DNA of 64,000 nt. Origin: Actinomyces provencensis (GTDB lineage: Bacteria; Actinomycetota; Actinomycetes; Actinomycetales; Actinomycetaceae). The stretch covers positions 1,112,771 to 1,176,770 of the forward strand of contig NZ_LT700212.1 of the NCBI RefSeq assembly GCF_900155435.1. Direction: 5' to 3'. The first letter of the stretch is position 1, and each line of letters begins with the position of its first letter. This document shows, one piece after another, positions 26,524 to 35,008 of this stretch. The notes under the pieces were generated by a model. That model did not search any database and was not told the DNA's origin. It worked only from the letters and a program-made list of their open reading frames with translations. A program made the translations under genes and the position numbers.

Positions 26524-26757
26524 TCGGGCTGGCGGATTGGCGGGCCCGAGGTTCGACACGCTGCTGAGCAGGCGGGCTGGCGGTTGGACAGGCTGCTGGG
26601 CTCACGGTTGGACAGGCTGCTGGGCTCACGGTTGGACAGGCTGCTGGGCTCACGGTTGGACAGGCTGCTGGGCTCACGGTTGGACAGGCTGCTGAGCAGG
26701 CGGGCTGGCGGGCCCGAGGTTCGACAGGCTCCTGAGCTGGCGGATCGGCCGCCTGGA
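26524..26757 (+). repeat. 24-bp tandem repeat tract flanked by larger direct repeats
   Basis: Units of CGGTTGGACAGGCTGCTGGG plus CTCA begin at 26581, 26605, 26629 and 26653, with a fifth, partial unit at 26677. Copies of GGCGGGCCCGAGGTTCGACA flank the tract, at about 26539 and 26709, and CTGCTGAGCAGGCGGGCTGG occurs on both sides at about 26561 and 26690. The 24-bp period leaves every frame open, so open frames here are not evidence of coding. Confidence 0.85.
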
Positions 26758-26871
26758 GGGTCATTTCGTGGATGCCACGCCCGGGGCCTCGTCGCCATCC
26801 GGGTCAATGGTTGTCCACAGGCGGGACACCCTCGAAACAGTTGTCCACAGATTGAAGAAAACACTGGACCG

Positions 26872-26887
26872 TCGAACACCTGTTCGA
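26872..26887. promoter_or_regulatory. LexA-type SOS box upstream of the DUF222/HNH gene
   Basis: TCGAAC-ACCT-GTTCGA is a perfect 16-bp palindrome that matches the actinobacterial/Bacillus LexA box (core GAAC-N4-GTTC). It lies just before the -10 box TACAGT (26889-26894), which is 6 nt from the ATG at 26901, so LexA binding should block transcription. In mycobacteria the related 13E12-repeat genes also carry LexA boxes. Confidence 0.75.
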
Positions 26888-26900
26888 ATACAGTGGGGTC

Positions 26901-28736
26901 ATGGAACCACCCACCCGCCTGCGACACACCACCCCCGGGGATGCACCCCCCGGGGACGCAGCACTGCGTGGGACCACAGAACTGCGTGGGACCACAGAAC
27001 TGCGTGGGGTCACAGAACTGCCCCACACATCAGACCGAGCCGCGCTGGCGGACCTGCCCGCGGTGGCGGGTCCGTCTGCGGTGGCGGAACCGTCCCAGGT
27101 GGTGGACCTGTCCCAGGTGACGCAACTGTCCCAGGTGGTGGAGCTGTCCGCGTTGGTCGAGGCGATCACCGATCAGGTCCCCGACTGCACCGACGTGGAA
27201 CTCGTGGACCTCATCACCCACCTGGAAACCCTCAAGAACCAGTGCTGCGCACTCCAGGCCCACGCCGCCCTCGCCCTGGAGGACACCCGCCTGCACGAGG
27301 CCAGCACCCCCCGCCAACGCGAAGCAGCACACCGCAGTGTCATCAGTGAGCTCGCCCTGGCACGCCGGGAGTCCCCCCACCGCGCCAGCACACTCCTCGG
27401 ACTCGCCACCGCCCTGACCACCGAACTCCCCCACACCATGGCCCACCTCTCGGCCGGGCGCATCAGTGAGTACCGCGCAACCCTCGTGGCCCGCGAGACC
27501 GCGTGCCTGGACCCGGCCCAACGCCTGGCAGCGGACCACACCCTCGCCACAGACCTCCCCACCTGGTCCAACCGTGAAGTCGCAGCCCGAGCCCGCGAAG
27601 TGGCCTACGCCCTGGACCCCCACGGCGTCGTGACCCACATCGCACGCGCCGAGAGTGAACGCAGGGTCTCCGTCCGCCCTGCCCCCGACTGCATGACCGT
27701 CCTCACAGCCCTCCTGCCCGTCGCCCAGGGCGCCGCAGTACACGCCACCCTCCTGCGTGAGGTCGAGAGAGCCCGAGCCGCAGGAGACCCCCGCGGACGC
27801 GGACAGGTCATGGCCGACACCCTCGTCACCCGTATCACCGGACAGACCACCGCCAGTGCAGTCCCCCTCGAGATCCAACTGGTCATCACCGACGACACCC
27901 TCCTCGCCGACGGTGACACCCCCGCCCGCCTCACAGGATTCGGCCCCATCCCCCCAGCAGTGGCCCGACGACTCATCACCCTCACAGACACCCCCAGCAC
28001 CAGCACCAGCACCAGCACCAGCACCGTCGGCACGCACCCCGGGAGCGACACGATCCCCGGGACCGACACGCACCCTGGCACCGACACAGATCCCGGAACG
28101 GATGCGAGACGTGGGGCTGAGACGGACCCCGGGACCGGGAGCGGCGCAACCACCCGCCCACACACGGACACTGACGCAGGCACAGGTGCTGACCAGGACC
28201 AGAGTCCGGATGAGGGGCTGGATGAGGAGACCCGCCACTGGATCCGCCGCCTCTACGCCCACCCCCACACCGGGCAACTCATCCACATGGAGTCGACACG
28301 CCGCATCTTCCCCACAGGACTGCGCCGCTTCATCACCGCCCGCGACGACAACACCTGCCGCACCCCCTGGTGCGGCGCCCCCATCGCCCACATCGACCAC
28401 GTCACCCCCGTACGCAACGCCGGCCCCACCACCGCCGACAACGCCCAAGGCCTGTGCATCCACTGCAACCAAGCCAAAGAAGCACCCCGGTGGCACGCCC
28501 AGCCCGAGCCCGACGCAACCATCACCACCACCACGCCCACCGGGCACACCCACACCACCCGACCCCCACCACTACCCCACTACACCACCCACACCCGAGA
28601 CGCCCGAGACACCGCCAACACCAGCGACACCCCAGACACCGGCGAGGACACAGCCGAAACCACCACCCACACCGACACCGACAGACCCCACGGTCCCCAC
28701 ATGCCCCAACCCCGCAGCAGAGCACCCGCCGCCTGA
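26901..28736 (+). CDS. DUF222 / HNH endonuclease-like protein (13E12-type)
   Basis: A 611-residue protein of the actinobacterial DUF222-HNH (13E12 repeat) type. The first ~80 residues are Leu/Ser-rich with repeated GTTELRG and SQVVDLSQVTQLSQV heptads. The DUF222 domain covers about residues 90-350. A Ser/Thr/Gly/Asp low-complexity stretch follows (TSTSTSTSTVGTHPGSDT, about 365-435), then the HNH motif CRTPWCGAPIAHIDHV and DNAQGLCIHCNQAKEAP (about 490-535), and a Thr/His/Pro-rich tail. HNH domains cleave DNA with a single metal ion. The role is unproven; mobile behaviour or DNA repair has been suggested for the family. SOS control is indicated by the LexA box. The start is leaderless (TACAGT, 6 nt, ATG). 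Confidence 0.8.
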   Translation: MEPPTRLRHTTPGDAPPGDAALRGTTELRGTTELRGVTELPHTSDRAALADLPAVAGPSAVAEPSQVVDLSQVTQLSQVVELSALVEAITDQVPDCTDVELVDLITHLETLKNQCCALQAHAALALEDTRLHEASTPRQREAAHRSVISELALARRESPHRASTLLGLATALTTELPHTMAHLSAGRISEYRATLVARETACLDPAQRLAADHTLATDLPTWSNREVAARAREVAYALDPHGVVTHIARAESERRVSVRPAPDCMTVLTALLPVAQGAAVHATLLREVERARAAGDPRGRGQVMADTLVTRITGQTTASAVPLEIQLVITDDTLLADGDTPARLTGFGPIPPAVARRLITLTDTPSTSTSTSTSTVGTHPGSDTIPGTDTHPGTDTDPGTDARRGAETDPGTGSGATTRPHTDTDAGTGADQDQSPDEGLDEETRHWIRRLYAHPHTGQLIHMESTRRIFPTGLRRFITARDDNTCRTPWCGAPIAHIDHVTPVRNAGPTTADNAQGLCIHCNQAKEAPRWHAQPEPDATITTTTPTGHTHTTRPPPLPHYTTHTRDARDTANTSDTPDTGEDTAETTTHTDTDRPHGPHMPQPRSRAPAA

Positions 28737-28824
28737 CCCACGGGTCCCTGGGCCCCGACGTCCAGACGCCCACACGCCCGGACCGCCGGGTCGCCGGGTC
28801 GCCAGCGACTGGATCTGGATGCGG

Positions 28825-30372
28825 TCAGTTGTCGGAGCGGGAGAAGCGGTTGTGCATCCCATTGCTCGCAATGAGGAGGACGCGATCGAGGAGTGCCTCG
28901 GTCTCGGTGCGCACGGTGGCGGCGAGCGCTTCGTTCGCGCCGGCGAGGGTCTCCCGGAGTGCAGCCTCGTCCGACAGGGTGGGGACGCCCTCGTCGGTGG
29001 TACGGATGCTGGCGTGCCCGGCACTCAGGACCCGCTGCTGGTAGCGCTCGATCTCCGGGATCGTGTCGTTGAAGTGGGCGTCCGCCAGTGCCGCGACGAC
29101 GCGGCTGGCCCAGTAGAAGTTCTCGGTGGTCACCCGGGCCGTCGTGTCCGAGAGGTAGTCGGGGATGCGGTCGACGTTCGTGTACAGCGGCACGAGTGCA
29201 TTGAACGGGTTGGAGGCGAAGGCCACCCACTGGATCGCACGCGACGACTCCGGCGCGTAGGGGCGCACCTGCAGGACCGAGAGTTGGCTGTGACGGTTGA
29301 TCCCGATCGGCCGCAGCAGGTGGCGCTGCGCCTCGGTGCCGAGACGTGAGTACGGGTCGTACTCAGTGCCCTGGTAGTGGGAGCTCAGCACGTCCTTGAC
29401 GTCCTCGATGGTGATCCTGCGTTCGGGGACGCGCGCCCACGGCAGGTCATCGGAACTCGGCGTGTAACGGGGGGCCGGCCCGTCCCACTCCCCGCTGTGG
29501 CGGTTCAGTGTGCGCTGCATGTACCAGGCGCGGGGCGTGTTGTAGACGTGGTCGGCGTCCGAGTGCGAGCCGAAGGCGTCGCGCGGGTTGAGCGACCCGT
29601 CCAGGGAGAGGTCGAGGTGGTTGTCGGAGATGAACTCGCGCAGGTCGGGACTGGCGAGGTGTTCGCGCCCCTCCCCCAGTGCATCGTCGACGTCGAAGCT
29701 GTCGATTCCCAGTTGGTTCGGCATGGTCACGTAGGCGTCGTCGGGCACGCGCCGGGCGATCCAGTGGTGACCCCCGACCGTCTCCAGCCACCAGATCTCG
29801 TCCGCGTCGGAGAAGGCGACACCGTTGGCCTCGTAGGTGCCGTACCGCTCCAGCAGCGCCCCCAGACGCAACACTCCCTCGCGCGCGGTGTGGATGTAGG
29901 GCAGGACCAGGGTGAGGAAGTCCTCCTCGCCGATGCCACCGGCCTGTTCGGGGACGAAGTCGGGGGTCCCCTCGGTGCCGCGGGCGGGACGGTACCCGAC
30001 ATGGGGATCGGCGCCCAGCACGCGCTCGTTCGTGGTCAACGTCTCGGTGGCACTCATGGCGACGTTGGCGGCATTGATGCCGGCCTCGCCCCAGATGCCC
30101 TCGTCGAGGACGGCGTTGGGGGCGGCGGTGTAGCGGAGGGGTTCCTCGGGCAGGTCGATGGTGAGGTGGGCGATGACGGAGGTGTAGGTGCGCGGCTGGT
30201 CCTCGGGATGGACGACCACGATGCGCTTGGGGTTGAACTCTCCATTGGCCGAGTCCTCGTTGCGCGCCACCAGCGGAGACCCGTCGTAGCTCGCGCCCCT
30301 GCCCACCAGAATCGTCGTGCAGCCCACGAGTGAATCCCCCTCGAAGTCGTCGATCATGCCAGTCGCAACCAT
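28825..30372 (-). CDS. C69-family dipeptidase
   Basis: A 515-residue peptidase of family C69 (PepD-type, N-terminal nucleophile). The catalytic Cys lies in VGCTTILVGRGASYDGSPLV near the start, as expected for a family that removes a short propeptide; SANGEFNPKR, AGINAANVAMSATET and YGTYEANGVAFSDADEIWWL are also typical. It should hydrolyse dipeptides. The start is uncertain: ATG 30372 is used, but GTG 30381 and ATG 30357 are also open, and none has a clear ribosome site. The 3' end faces the DUF222/HNH gene. It is divergent from the S12 hydrolase, so the two may belong to one peptide-degradation neighbourhood. Confidence 0.75.
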   Translation of the reverse strand: MVATGMIDDFEGDSLVGCTTILVGRGASYDGSPLVARNEDSANGEFNPKRIVVVHPEDQPRTYTSVIAHLTIDLPEEPLRYTAAPNAVLDEGIWGEAGINAANVAMSATETLTTNERVLGADPHVGYRPARGTEGTPDFVPEQAGGIGEEDFLTLVLPYIHTAREGVLRLGALLERYGTYEANGVAFSDADEIWWLETVGGHHWIARRVPDDAYVTMPNQLGIDSFDVDDALGEGREHLASPDLREFISDNHLDLSLDGSLNPRDAFGSHSDADHVYNTPRAWYMQRTLNRHSGEWDGPAPRYTPSSDDLPWARVPERRITIEDVKDVLSSHYQGTEYDPYSRLGTEAQRHLLRPIGINRHSQLSVLQVRPYAPESSRAIQWVAFASNPFNALVPLYTNVDRIPDYLSDTTARVTTENFYWASRVVAALADAHFNDTIPEIERYQQRVLSAGHASIRTTDEGVPTLSDEAALRETLAGANEALAATVRTETEALLDRVLLIASNGMHNRFSRSDN

Positions 30373-30583
30373 GGTAGGCACGGACGCAACTGCGAAGGAC
30401 CAGGAGGACGAGGGCGAGCGCGGCCGTCCGGCACGCGGTCGCCGTCCCGGAGCGCCTCGGCTCCCTCCTTACGATGGCCGCAACTGACGGGGCGGGGATG
30501 CCCGTCCACTCCGGTGGCCGCTCATCTGCCCTGGTCGTCCGCTCCCGCCCTCGCGCGACACGCTCGAGAGAAAGGCCCCAGCA

Positions 30584-32122
30584 ATGACCGGTGCGCAGCT
30601 CGAACTCCCCGACGACCTCATCCACCGACTGGACACCTGGTTCGATGCGGTCGACCTCCACGTGCCGTCACTGTCCTTCGCAGTCTTCGATCGTGGCGGG
30701 GTGCTCCACCACCGCGGCATCGGCGAGTTCCGTCTGGACGGACGTGGGCCGAGCGTGGGAACCGTCTACAGGATTGCCTCGATGTCGAAGAGCTTCTGCA
30801 TCGCGTGTGTCCTCATCCTCGAAGAGCGCGGTCAGGTCGACCTCGACGAGCCCGTGAGCGCCTATGTTCCGGAGTTCCCCGACTTCGCCGACACCCACGG
30901 CACACCGGTGCCGGTGACCGTGCGGATGTTGATGACGAACTGCTCCGGCCTGCCGGAGGACAATGCCTGGGCGGACTTCCACCTGGGGATCGCCCGTCGC
31001 GAACTGCTCAGCCTCCTGTCCCGGGGGCTGAGGTACTCGGAGTTCCCGGGTTGCTTCTACCAGTACTCGAACATCGGCTTCGCCGTGCTGGGACTGATCG
31101 TCGAGAACGTGACCGGACGCCCCTTCATCGAGTTCGCCGAGACCGAGCTGTTGGGACCACTGGGACTGTCCCACACGCACTACTCCGCATCGGACTTCCA
31201 CGGAGAGGGCCCCGACGGCGGTGCGCCGGAGGGAATCGCCCACGGTTACTCGACCTTCGATTCCGGTGCGACATGGTTGGAGCGTCCCTTCGTCGGCACC
31301 GGCGCGCTGGCATGCGCCGGGAGCATCTTCTCCACCCTCGGCGACATCGCTCGGTGGTCGGCCTGGTTGTCCAGCGCATTCGACCCGGGAAACGTGGACG
31401 ACTCCGTGCTCTCGCGCGCACAGCGCCGACGCATGCAGCGGATCCACACCGCCATCGCCGCGGACGACCGCGTCCAACGCCCGACCCTGCTCAATGTCGG
31501 CTACGGCATGGGGCTCATCGTCGAGCAGGACAGCCGCTTCGGCACCTTCGCCCAGCATTCCGGCGGCCTGCCCGGGTTCGGCTCGAACATGCGCTGGCAC
31601 GTGGACTCCGGTGTCGGGGTGGTCCTCTTCACCAACACCGAGGGACAGAAGACCGCCCGGTGGACGATGGAGCTGTTGGAAGCCGTCCTGTCCGGGATCG
31701 ACGTGCCCGCCCGCGAGATCACGCTGTGGCCGGAGACGGCGCAGGCGGCTCGTCGCGTCGACGAGGCGGTCCTGGGCCGCGCCAGCATCGCCGAGTGCGC
31801 TGACCTGTTCAGTCCCAACGTGCTCAGCGATGCCCCTGCCGACGTCCGGGACGCGCGGATCCACAAACTCATCGAGGGGGCAGGGGGCCTCCTGGATGCA
31901 GGTGAGGCAGGACGGCTCGAGGACCGCCTGTCATGGTCGGCTTCCGCCGCACAGGTGGTCTGGCGCATCCCCTGCCGCAACGGTGGGGTCCAGGGCCGCC
32001 TGGAGATGACCGAGGTCTCGCCCCCGCGCATCCAGCGTGTCGAGATCGAGAAGGCGATCGAGGACGGGAGCGGGGACCCGGACCTCATGACGCACCATTT
32101 CCGTCCGCTGATCCCGCGGTGA
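30584..32122 (+). CDS. Serine hydrolase, S12/beta-lactamase class C-type (D-aminopeptidase/esterase-like)
   Basis: A 512-residue penicillin-binding-protein-type hydrolase. The SxxK motif is IASMSKSF (about residue 66), and the Tyr motif is YQYSNIGFAVLG. The third motif is probably QHSGGLPGFGSN near residue 325. Members act on peptides, esters or beta-lactams; some are D-aminopeptidases. No signal peptide is visible, so it is probably cytoplasmic. A C-terminal domain of ~130 residues follows the hydrolase core. The ATG at 30584 is preceded by a GAGAGAAAGG ribosome site. The gene is followed by the M20 peptidase on the opposite strand and the amino-acid racemase operon, which suggests processing of D-amino-acid peptides (inference from context). 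Confidence 0.75.
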   Translation: MTGAQLELPDDLIHRLDTWFDAVDLHVPSLSFAVFDRGGVLHHRGIGEFRLDGRGPSVGTVYRIASMSKSFCIACVLILEERGQVDLDEPVSAYVPEFPDFADTHGTPVPVTVRMLMTNCSGLPEDNAWADFHLGIARRELLSLLSRGLRYSEFPGCFYQYSNIGFAVLGLIVENVTGRPFIEFAETELLGPLGLSHTHYSASDFHGEGPDGGAPEGIAHGYSTFDSGATWLERPFVGTGALACAGSIFSTLGDIARWSAWLSSAFDPGNVDDSVLSRAQRRRMQRIHTAIAADDRVQRPTLLNVGYGMGLIVEQDSRFGTFAQHSGGLPGFGSNMRWHVDSGVGVVLFTNTEGQKTARWTMELLEAVLSGIDVPAREITLWPETAQAARRVDEAVLGRASIAECADLFSPNVLSDAPADVRDARIHKLIEGAGGLLDAGEAGRLEDRLSWSASAAQVVWRIPCRNGGVQGRLEMTEVSPPRIQRVEIEKAIEDGSGDPDLMTHHFRPLIPR

Positions 32123-32230
32123 TCCCCAGCGCGCCGGCGACCTCCGTCGGCGTGCTGCCCACAGTCCGTCACCCGGACCGAACAGGTTCATCGGGTCCGG
32201 CACACACCGCGACACTCCCGCCCCGCGGGA

Positions 32231-33397
32231 TCACGCCGATGGCGCACCCACGATGGCCGTCACCAGCCGGATCCGCTCGGCCATGGAGGCAACCTCCAGG
32301 TGCTCGTCCACGGCGTGTGCACCGCCTCCCACGGGGCCGAACCCGTCCAGGGACGGCACGCCGAGGGCCCCGATGAGATTGAGGTCGCCGGCACCGGCTG
32401 CGGGCCGTGCAGCGCACGCGATCCCGAGACCGGAGGCGGTCGTGGCGATCTCCTGGAGCAGGGCCCGGTCGCCCTCGTCCGCGGCCCAGGCCGGACGCAT
32501 GCTCAGCCGTGTCGCCGTCACGCCCGCGCGGGGGCGTACGGGCGTGAGGGAGTCGATGTACCCGAGCACCTCGGACTCACTGCTCCCGTCGAGGAAGCGC
32601 AGTCCCAGGAGTGCCTGGGCCCGGTCAGGGACGACGTTCGCCTGGGTCCCACCCGAGATCGTCCCGATGTTGAGCAGCACCTCGGTGCCCGACGCGGACA
32701 CCTGGCGGACCCTGTCCGTGACGGCGTGGAGCTGGTCGATGAGTTCCTCGATCGCGGACACCCCCGCCTCCGGGTCGAGAGCGGCGTGCGCCGCCACACC
32801 GGTGACCTCCAGGAGCACCCGTGTACTGCCCCGGCGTCCGATCTTGAACGCGCCATCGGGGTGGGGCGCTTCGAAACCGAGTGCACCGCTGACCCCCTCG
32901 ACGGCTGCGCGGACCACCGAGGAACCGTCGGGCGAGCCGATCTCCTCATCAGCGGTGATGAGCACGCGGACGCGGCGCCGCCTGGAGGGATCGACCCGTC
33001 TGAGTGCCGCCTCCATCACCACCAGACCACTCTTCATGTCGTAGGCTCCGGGCCCGCGCACGACGGTACCGTCATTGCTCCAGGGCACCTCGCCGTCGAT
33101 GGTCCCGCGTGCCCACACGGTGTCGGAGTGGCCCACCAACAGCAGGGGCTCACCCTCCCCCGGGAGGTCGATGACCAGGTGCTGGCCTCCCTCGAAGGCG
33201 AAACGCTGCACCGTTCCACCGAGGTCCTCGAAACCCGCAGCGAGGTTCTCCGTGATCGCATGGCTGGCGTCCCGGTCGGAGGAGGGCGACTCCAGGCGCA
33301 CCAACTCCTCCAGACGCGACAGTGCCCAGTCCATGTCGGGAGCCCCACTTCCCGCGGTCCCCACGGTGGAGGGTGCCAGCTTCCCGTCCTCGTCCAT
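32231..33397 (-). CDS. M20-family metallopeptidase (carboxypeptidase G2 / N-acyl-amino-acid deacylase type)
   Basis: A 388-residue zinc amidohydrolase. The metal and catalytic residues are visible: VGHSDTVWARG (His, Asp), GPGAYDMKSG (bridging Asp), ITADEEIGSP (Glu-Glu), GFEAPHPDG and GGGAHAVDEH (C-terminal His). Family members hydrolyse N-acyl or folate amides. The gene is divergent from the GNAT-SIS-racemase-aminotransferase operon. In the known D-to-L amino-acid route of Geobacillus kaustophilus an M20 enzyme removes the succinyl group from N-succinyl-L-amino acids after racemisation, so a desuccinylase role is likely (inference). ATG 33397 is chosen because GGAGA lies 6 nt upstream; 33409 is an alternative. 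Confidence 0.8.
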   Translation of the reverse strand: MDEDGKLAPSTVGTAGSGAPDMDWALSRLEELVRLESPSSDRDASHAITENLAAGFEDLGGTVQRFAFEGGQHLVIDLPGEGEPLLLVGHSDTVWARGTIDGEVPWSNDGTVVRGPGAYDMKSGLVVMEAALRRVDPSRRRRVRVLITADEEIGSPDGSSVVRAAVEGVSGALGFEAPHPDGAFKIGRRGSTRVLLEVTGVAAHAALDPEAGVSAIEELIDQLHAVTDRVRQVSASGTEVLLNIGTISGGTQANVVPDRAQALLGLRFLDGSSESEVLGYIDSLTPVRPRAGVTATRLSMRPAWAADEGDRALLQEIATTASGLGIACAARPAAGAGDLNLIGALGVPSLDGFGPVGGGAHAVDEHLEVASMAERIRLVTAIVGAPSA

Positions 33398-33497
33398 CCC
33401 GATCTCCATTCCCGCCCCATGTCGGTGTCGCGGACTCCCGCACCCTCCCACCCGGGACTGCGCGGACGGGTGCCGGTCCCACACTCTGACACACTTC

Positions 33498-33533
33498 TTG
33501 AACCTCATGATACGACTCGTATATTCATCCTTT
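33498..33533 (+). promoter_or_regulatory. Promoter with palindromic operator between M20 and GNAT genes
   Basis: Plus strand: TTGAAC (33498-33503), 18-bp spacer, TATTCA (33522-33527), then 6 nt to GTG 33534; a TATATT at 33520 with a 16-bp spacer is an alternative -10. The perfect 13-bp palindrome ATACGA-C-TCGTAT (33510-33522) lies in the spacer and can serve both divergent genes. The regulator is unknown; no DNA-binding domain was found in the adjacent SIS protein. Confidence 0.6.
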
Positions 33534-34322
33534 GTGAACACATCAACTGCCGCTGCCGCGAGTCCGGACCTGTGGGTCGGGCAGCTCAGCACCTACGACG
33601 ACTTCCAAGCGGCGTCCACGCTCTACCGGGAGGTGTTCTCCTATGCCAACGAGGATTTCTCCCTCAATGCGAACCTCCTGACCGCTCTCGTCGACAACGG
33701 CGGGACTGCGGTCGGGGCGCGCGACGTCAACGGGCGACTCGTCGGCTTCGCCTACGGATTCATGGGCAGTGACGGTCAAGATGCGTACCATTACTCGCAG
33801 GCAGCGGTGGTCGATCCCCACTGGCAGGGACACGGTATCGGCTGGCAGCTCGAGGACGCCCAGCGCGCCGTGGTCCTCGGACTCGGGTTCACGCACATGC
33901 GGTGGACCTACAACCCCCTCTATGCCCGCAACGGCCATTTCAACCTCGGGTCCCTGGGCGCCGTCGGCATCAAGTTCGTCCACGACTACTACGGGCGCCC
34001 GGACACCGACCGTCTCCTGGTCGATTGGTCCCTCGGCGACGACATCGATCCCTACGCCGCGCACCGCGGGCTCGCTGCACCGGAGGAGATCGCCCATGCG
34101 GCCACCGGTGAGATCGTGGAGGCCGAAGTTCCGGGAGGAGCGGTCTGGGTGGCACTCCCGGCGGGGTACGTCGCCGGGCGACGTACCCGCCGTTCCCAGG
34201 CGGAGGGCTCCCGCCTCCGGCGTACGATCGATCTGCTCATGTCCGACGACCGGGTCCTGGTCGACTGCCAGCGTGTGGGCAATGACATGGCGGCATATCT
34301 CGCCGTCGCACGGAGGCGATGA
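33534..34322 (+). CDS. GNAT acyltransferase (COG3375-like, candidate amino-acid N-succinyltransferase)
   Basis: A 262-residue GNAT-fold protein. The acyl-CoA site is VVDPHWQGHGIGWQLEDAQR (about residues 95-115), then RWTYNPLYARNGHFNLGSLG, a COG3375 hallmark. In Geobacillus kaustophilus a GNAT of this type succinylates D-amino acids before an N-succinylamino-acid racemase. The co-encoded racemase and the divergent M20 peptidase make the same role likely here (inference). GTG 33534 is chosen because it lies exactly at the end of the leaderless promoter; the frame extends back to 33075 only by chance. The stop overlaps the SIS gene start by 4 nt (ATGA). Confidence 0.75.
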   Translation: MNTSTAAAASPDLWVGQLSTYDDFQAASTLYREVFSYANEDFSLNANLLTALVDNGGTAVGARDVNGRLVGFAYGFMGSDGQDAYHYSQAAVVDPHWQGHGIGWQLEDAQRAVVLGLGFTHMRWTYNPLYARNGHFNLGSLGAVGIKFVHDYYGRPDTDRLLVDWSLGDDIDPYAAHRGLAAPEEIAHAATGEIVEAEVPGGAVWVALPAGYVAGRRTRRSQAEGSRLRRTIDLLMSDDRVLVDCQRVGNDMAAYLAVARRR

Positions 34323-35008
34323 CGACGAGCACCACGACACCCGAGGACGCGGACAACAGGCGTCTGACCACCCAGGGCGCACGTTTCCGTGCCCGGATCC
34401 GGACCGGGACCTCCGCGCAGATCCTGCGCGACAGGGTGATGAGGAAGGAGACGGAGTCCCTCGCCTCGACCTTCGAGCACCTCTGCTCCGACGACTCCCT
34501 GCAGCGCGCAGCCGCCCTCATCGTCTCCTCCCGACGCCGCTTCGTCATGGGTGCGGGCAAGTCCAGTGCCTATGCCTCCCTGCTCAGTGCCGACCTCGCC
34601 GCAGGGCTCGCGAACGTGTACCAGATCGACGACACGTCCCTGCACGCCATCGATGTCCTCACCGACGTGCGCGCGAACGACGTCCTGGTGTGCTTCTCGG
34701 TTCGCCGGTACCGCGTCGAGACCGTGGACCTGGCGCGCCTGTACTCCGAGCAGGGCGGACACGTCGTGGTCGTGACCGACTCCGACACCTCACCCCTGGT
34801 CCCCATCGGCGAGGTGGTGCTCACCGTCGACACGGGATCGGAGTCCTACGCGGACTCCCCCCTCCCCATCGTCTCCGTGTGCCACCTGCTGTCCACGCTC
34901 ACCATCGCCTCCGCCAAGGGGGCCCGTCGGCGTCTGCTCGCGCGGGACACGCTCGGCACGACGCTCCACCAGTACCTGCCGGACGAGGAGGCGCCGCATG
35001 AGGATTGA
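34319..35008 (+). CDS. Stand-alone SIS-domain protein
   Basis: A 229-residue protein with one sugar isomerase (SIS) domain: RRFVMGAGKSSAYASLLSAD, NDVLVCFSVRRYRVETVDLA and GHVVVVTDSDTSPLVPIGEV. It resembles the ligand-binding half of RpiR regulators, but the ~45 N-terminal residues contain no helix-turn-helix, so it is not a normal RpiR repressor. Its ligand would usually be a phosphosugar. It is translated from a 4-nt overlap with the GNAT gene and overlaps the racemase gene start by 11 nt, so it is part of the operon. Possible roles are an accessory subunit or a signal-responsive partner of another regulator (inference). Confidence 0.65.
   Translation: MTTSTTTPEDADNRRLTTQGARFRARIRTGTSAQILRDRVMRKETESLASTFEHLCSDDSLQRAAALIVSSRRRFVMGAGKSSAYASLLSADLAAGLANVYQIDDTSLHAIDVLTDVRANDVLVCFSVRRYRVETVDLARLYSEQGGHVVVVTDSDTSPLVPIGEVVLTVDTGSESYADSPLPIVSVCHLLSTLTIASAKGARRRLLARDTLGTTLHQYLPDEEAPHED

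Noticed and set aside
26581-26700. CRISPR-like appearance of the 24-bp repeats
   Set aside because: The units abut with no unique spacers, so this is a minisatellite.
26811-26850. Two TTGTCCACAG sites, DnaA-box-like, 30 bp apart
   Set aside because: They differ from TTATCCACA at one base and there are only two; no dnaA/dnaN or AT-rich unwinding zone is present, so this is not an origin.
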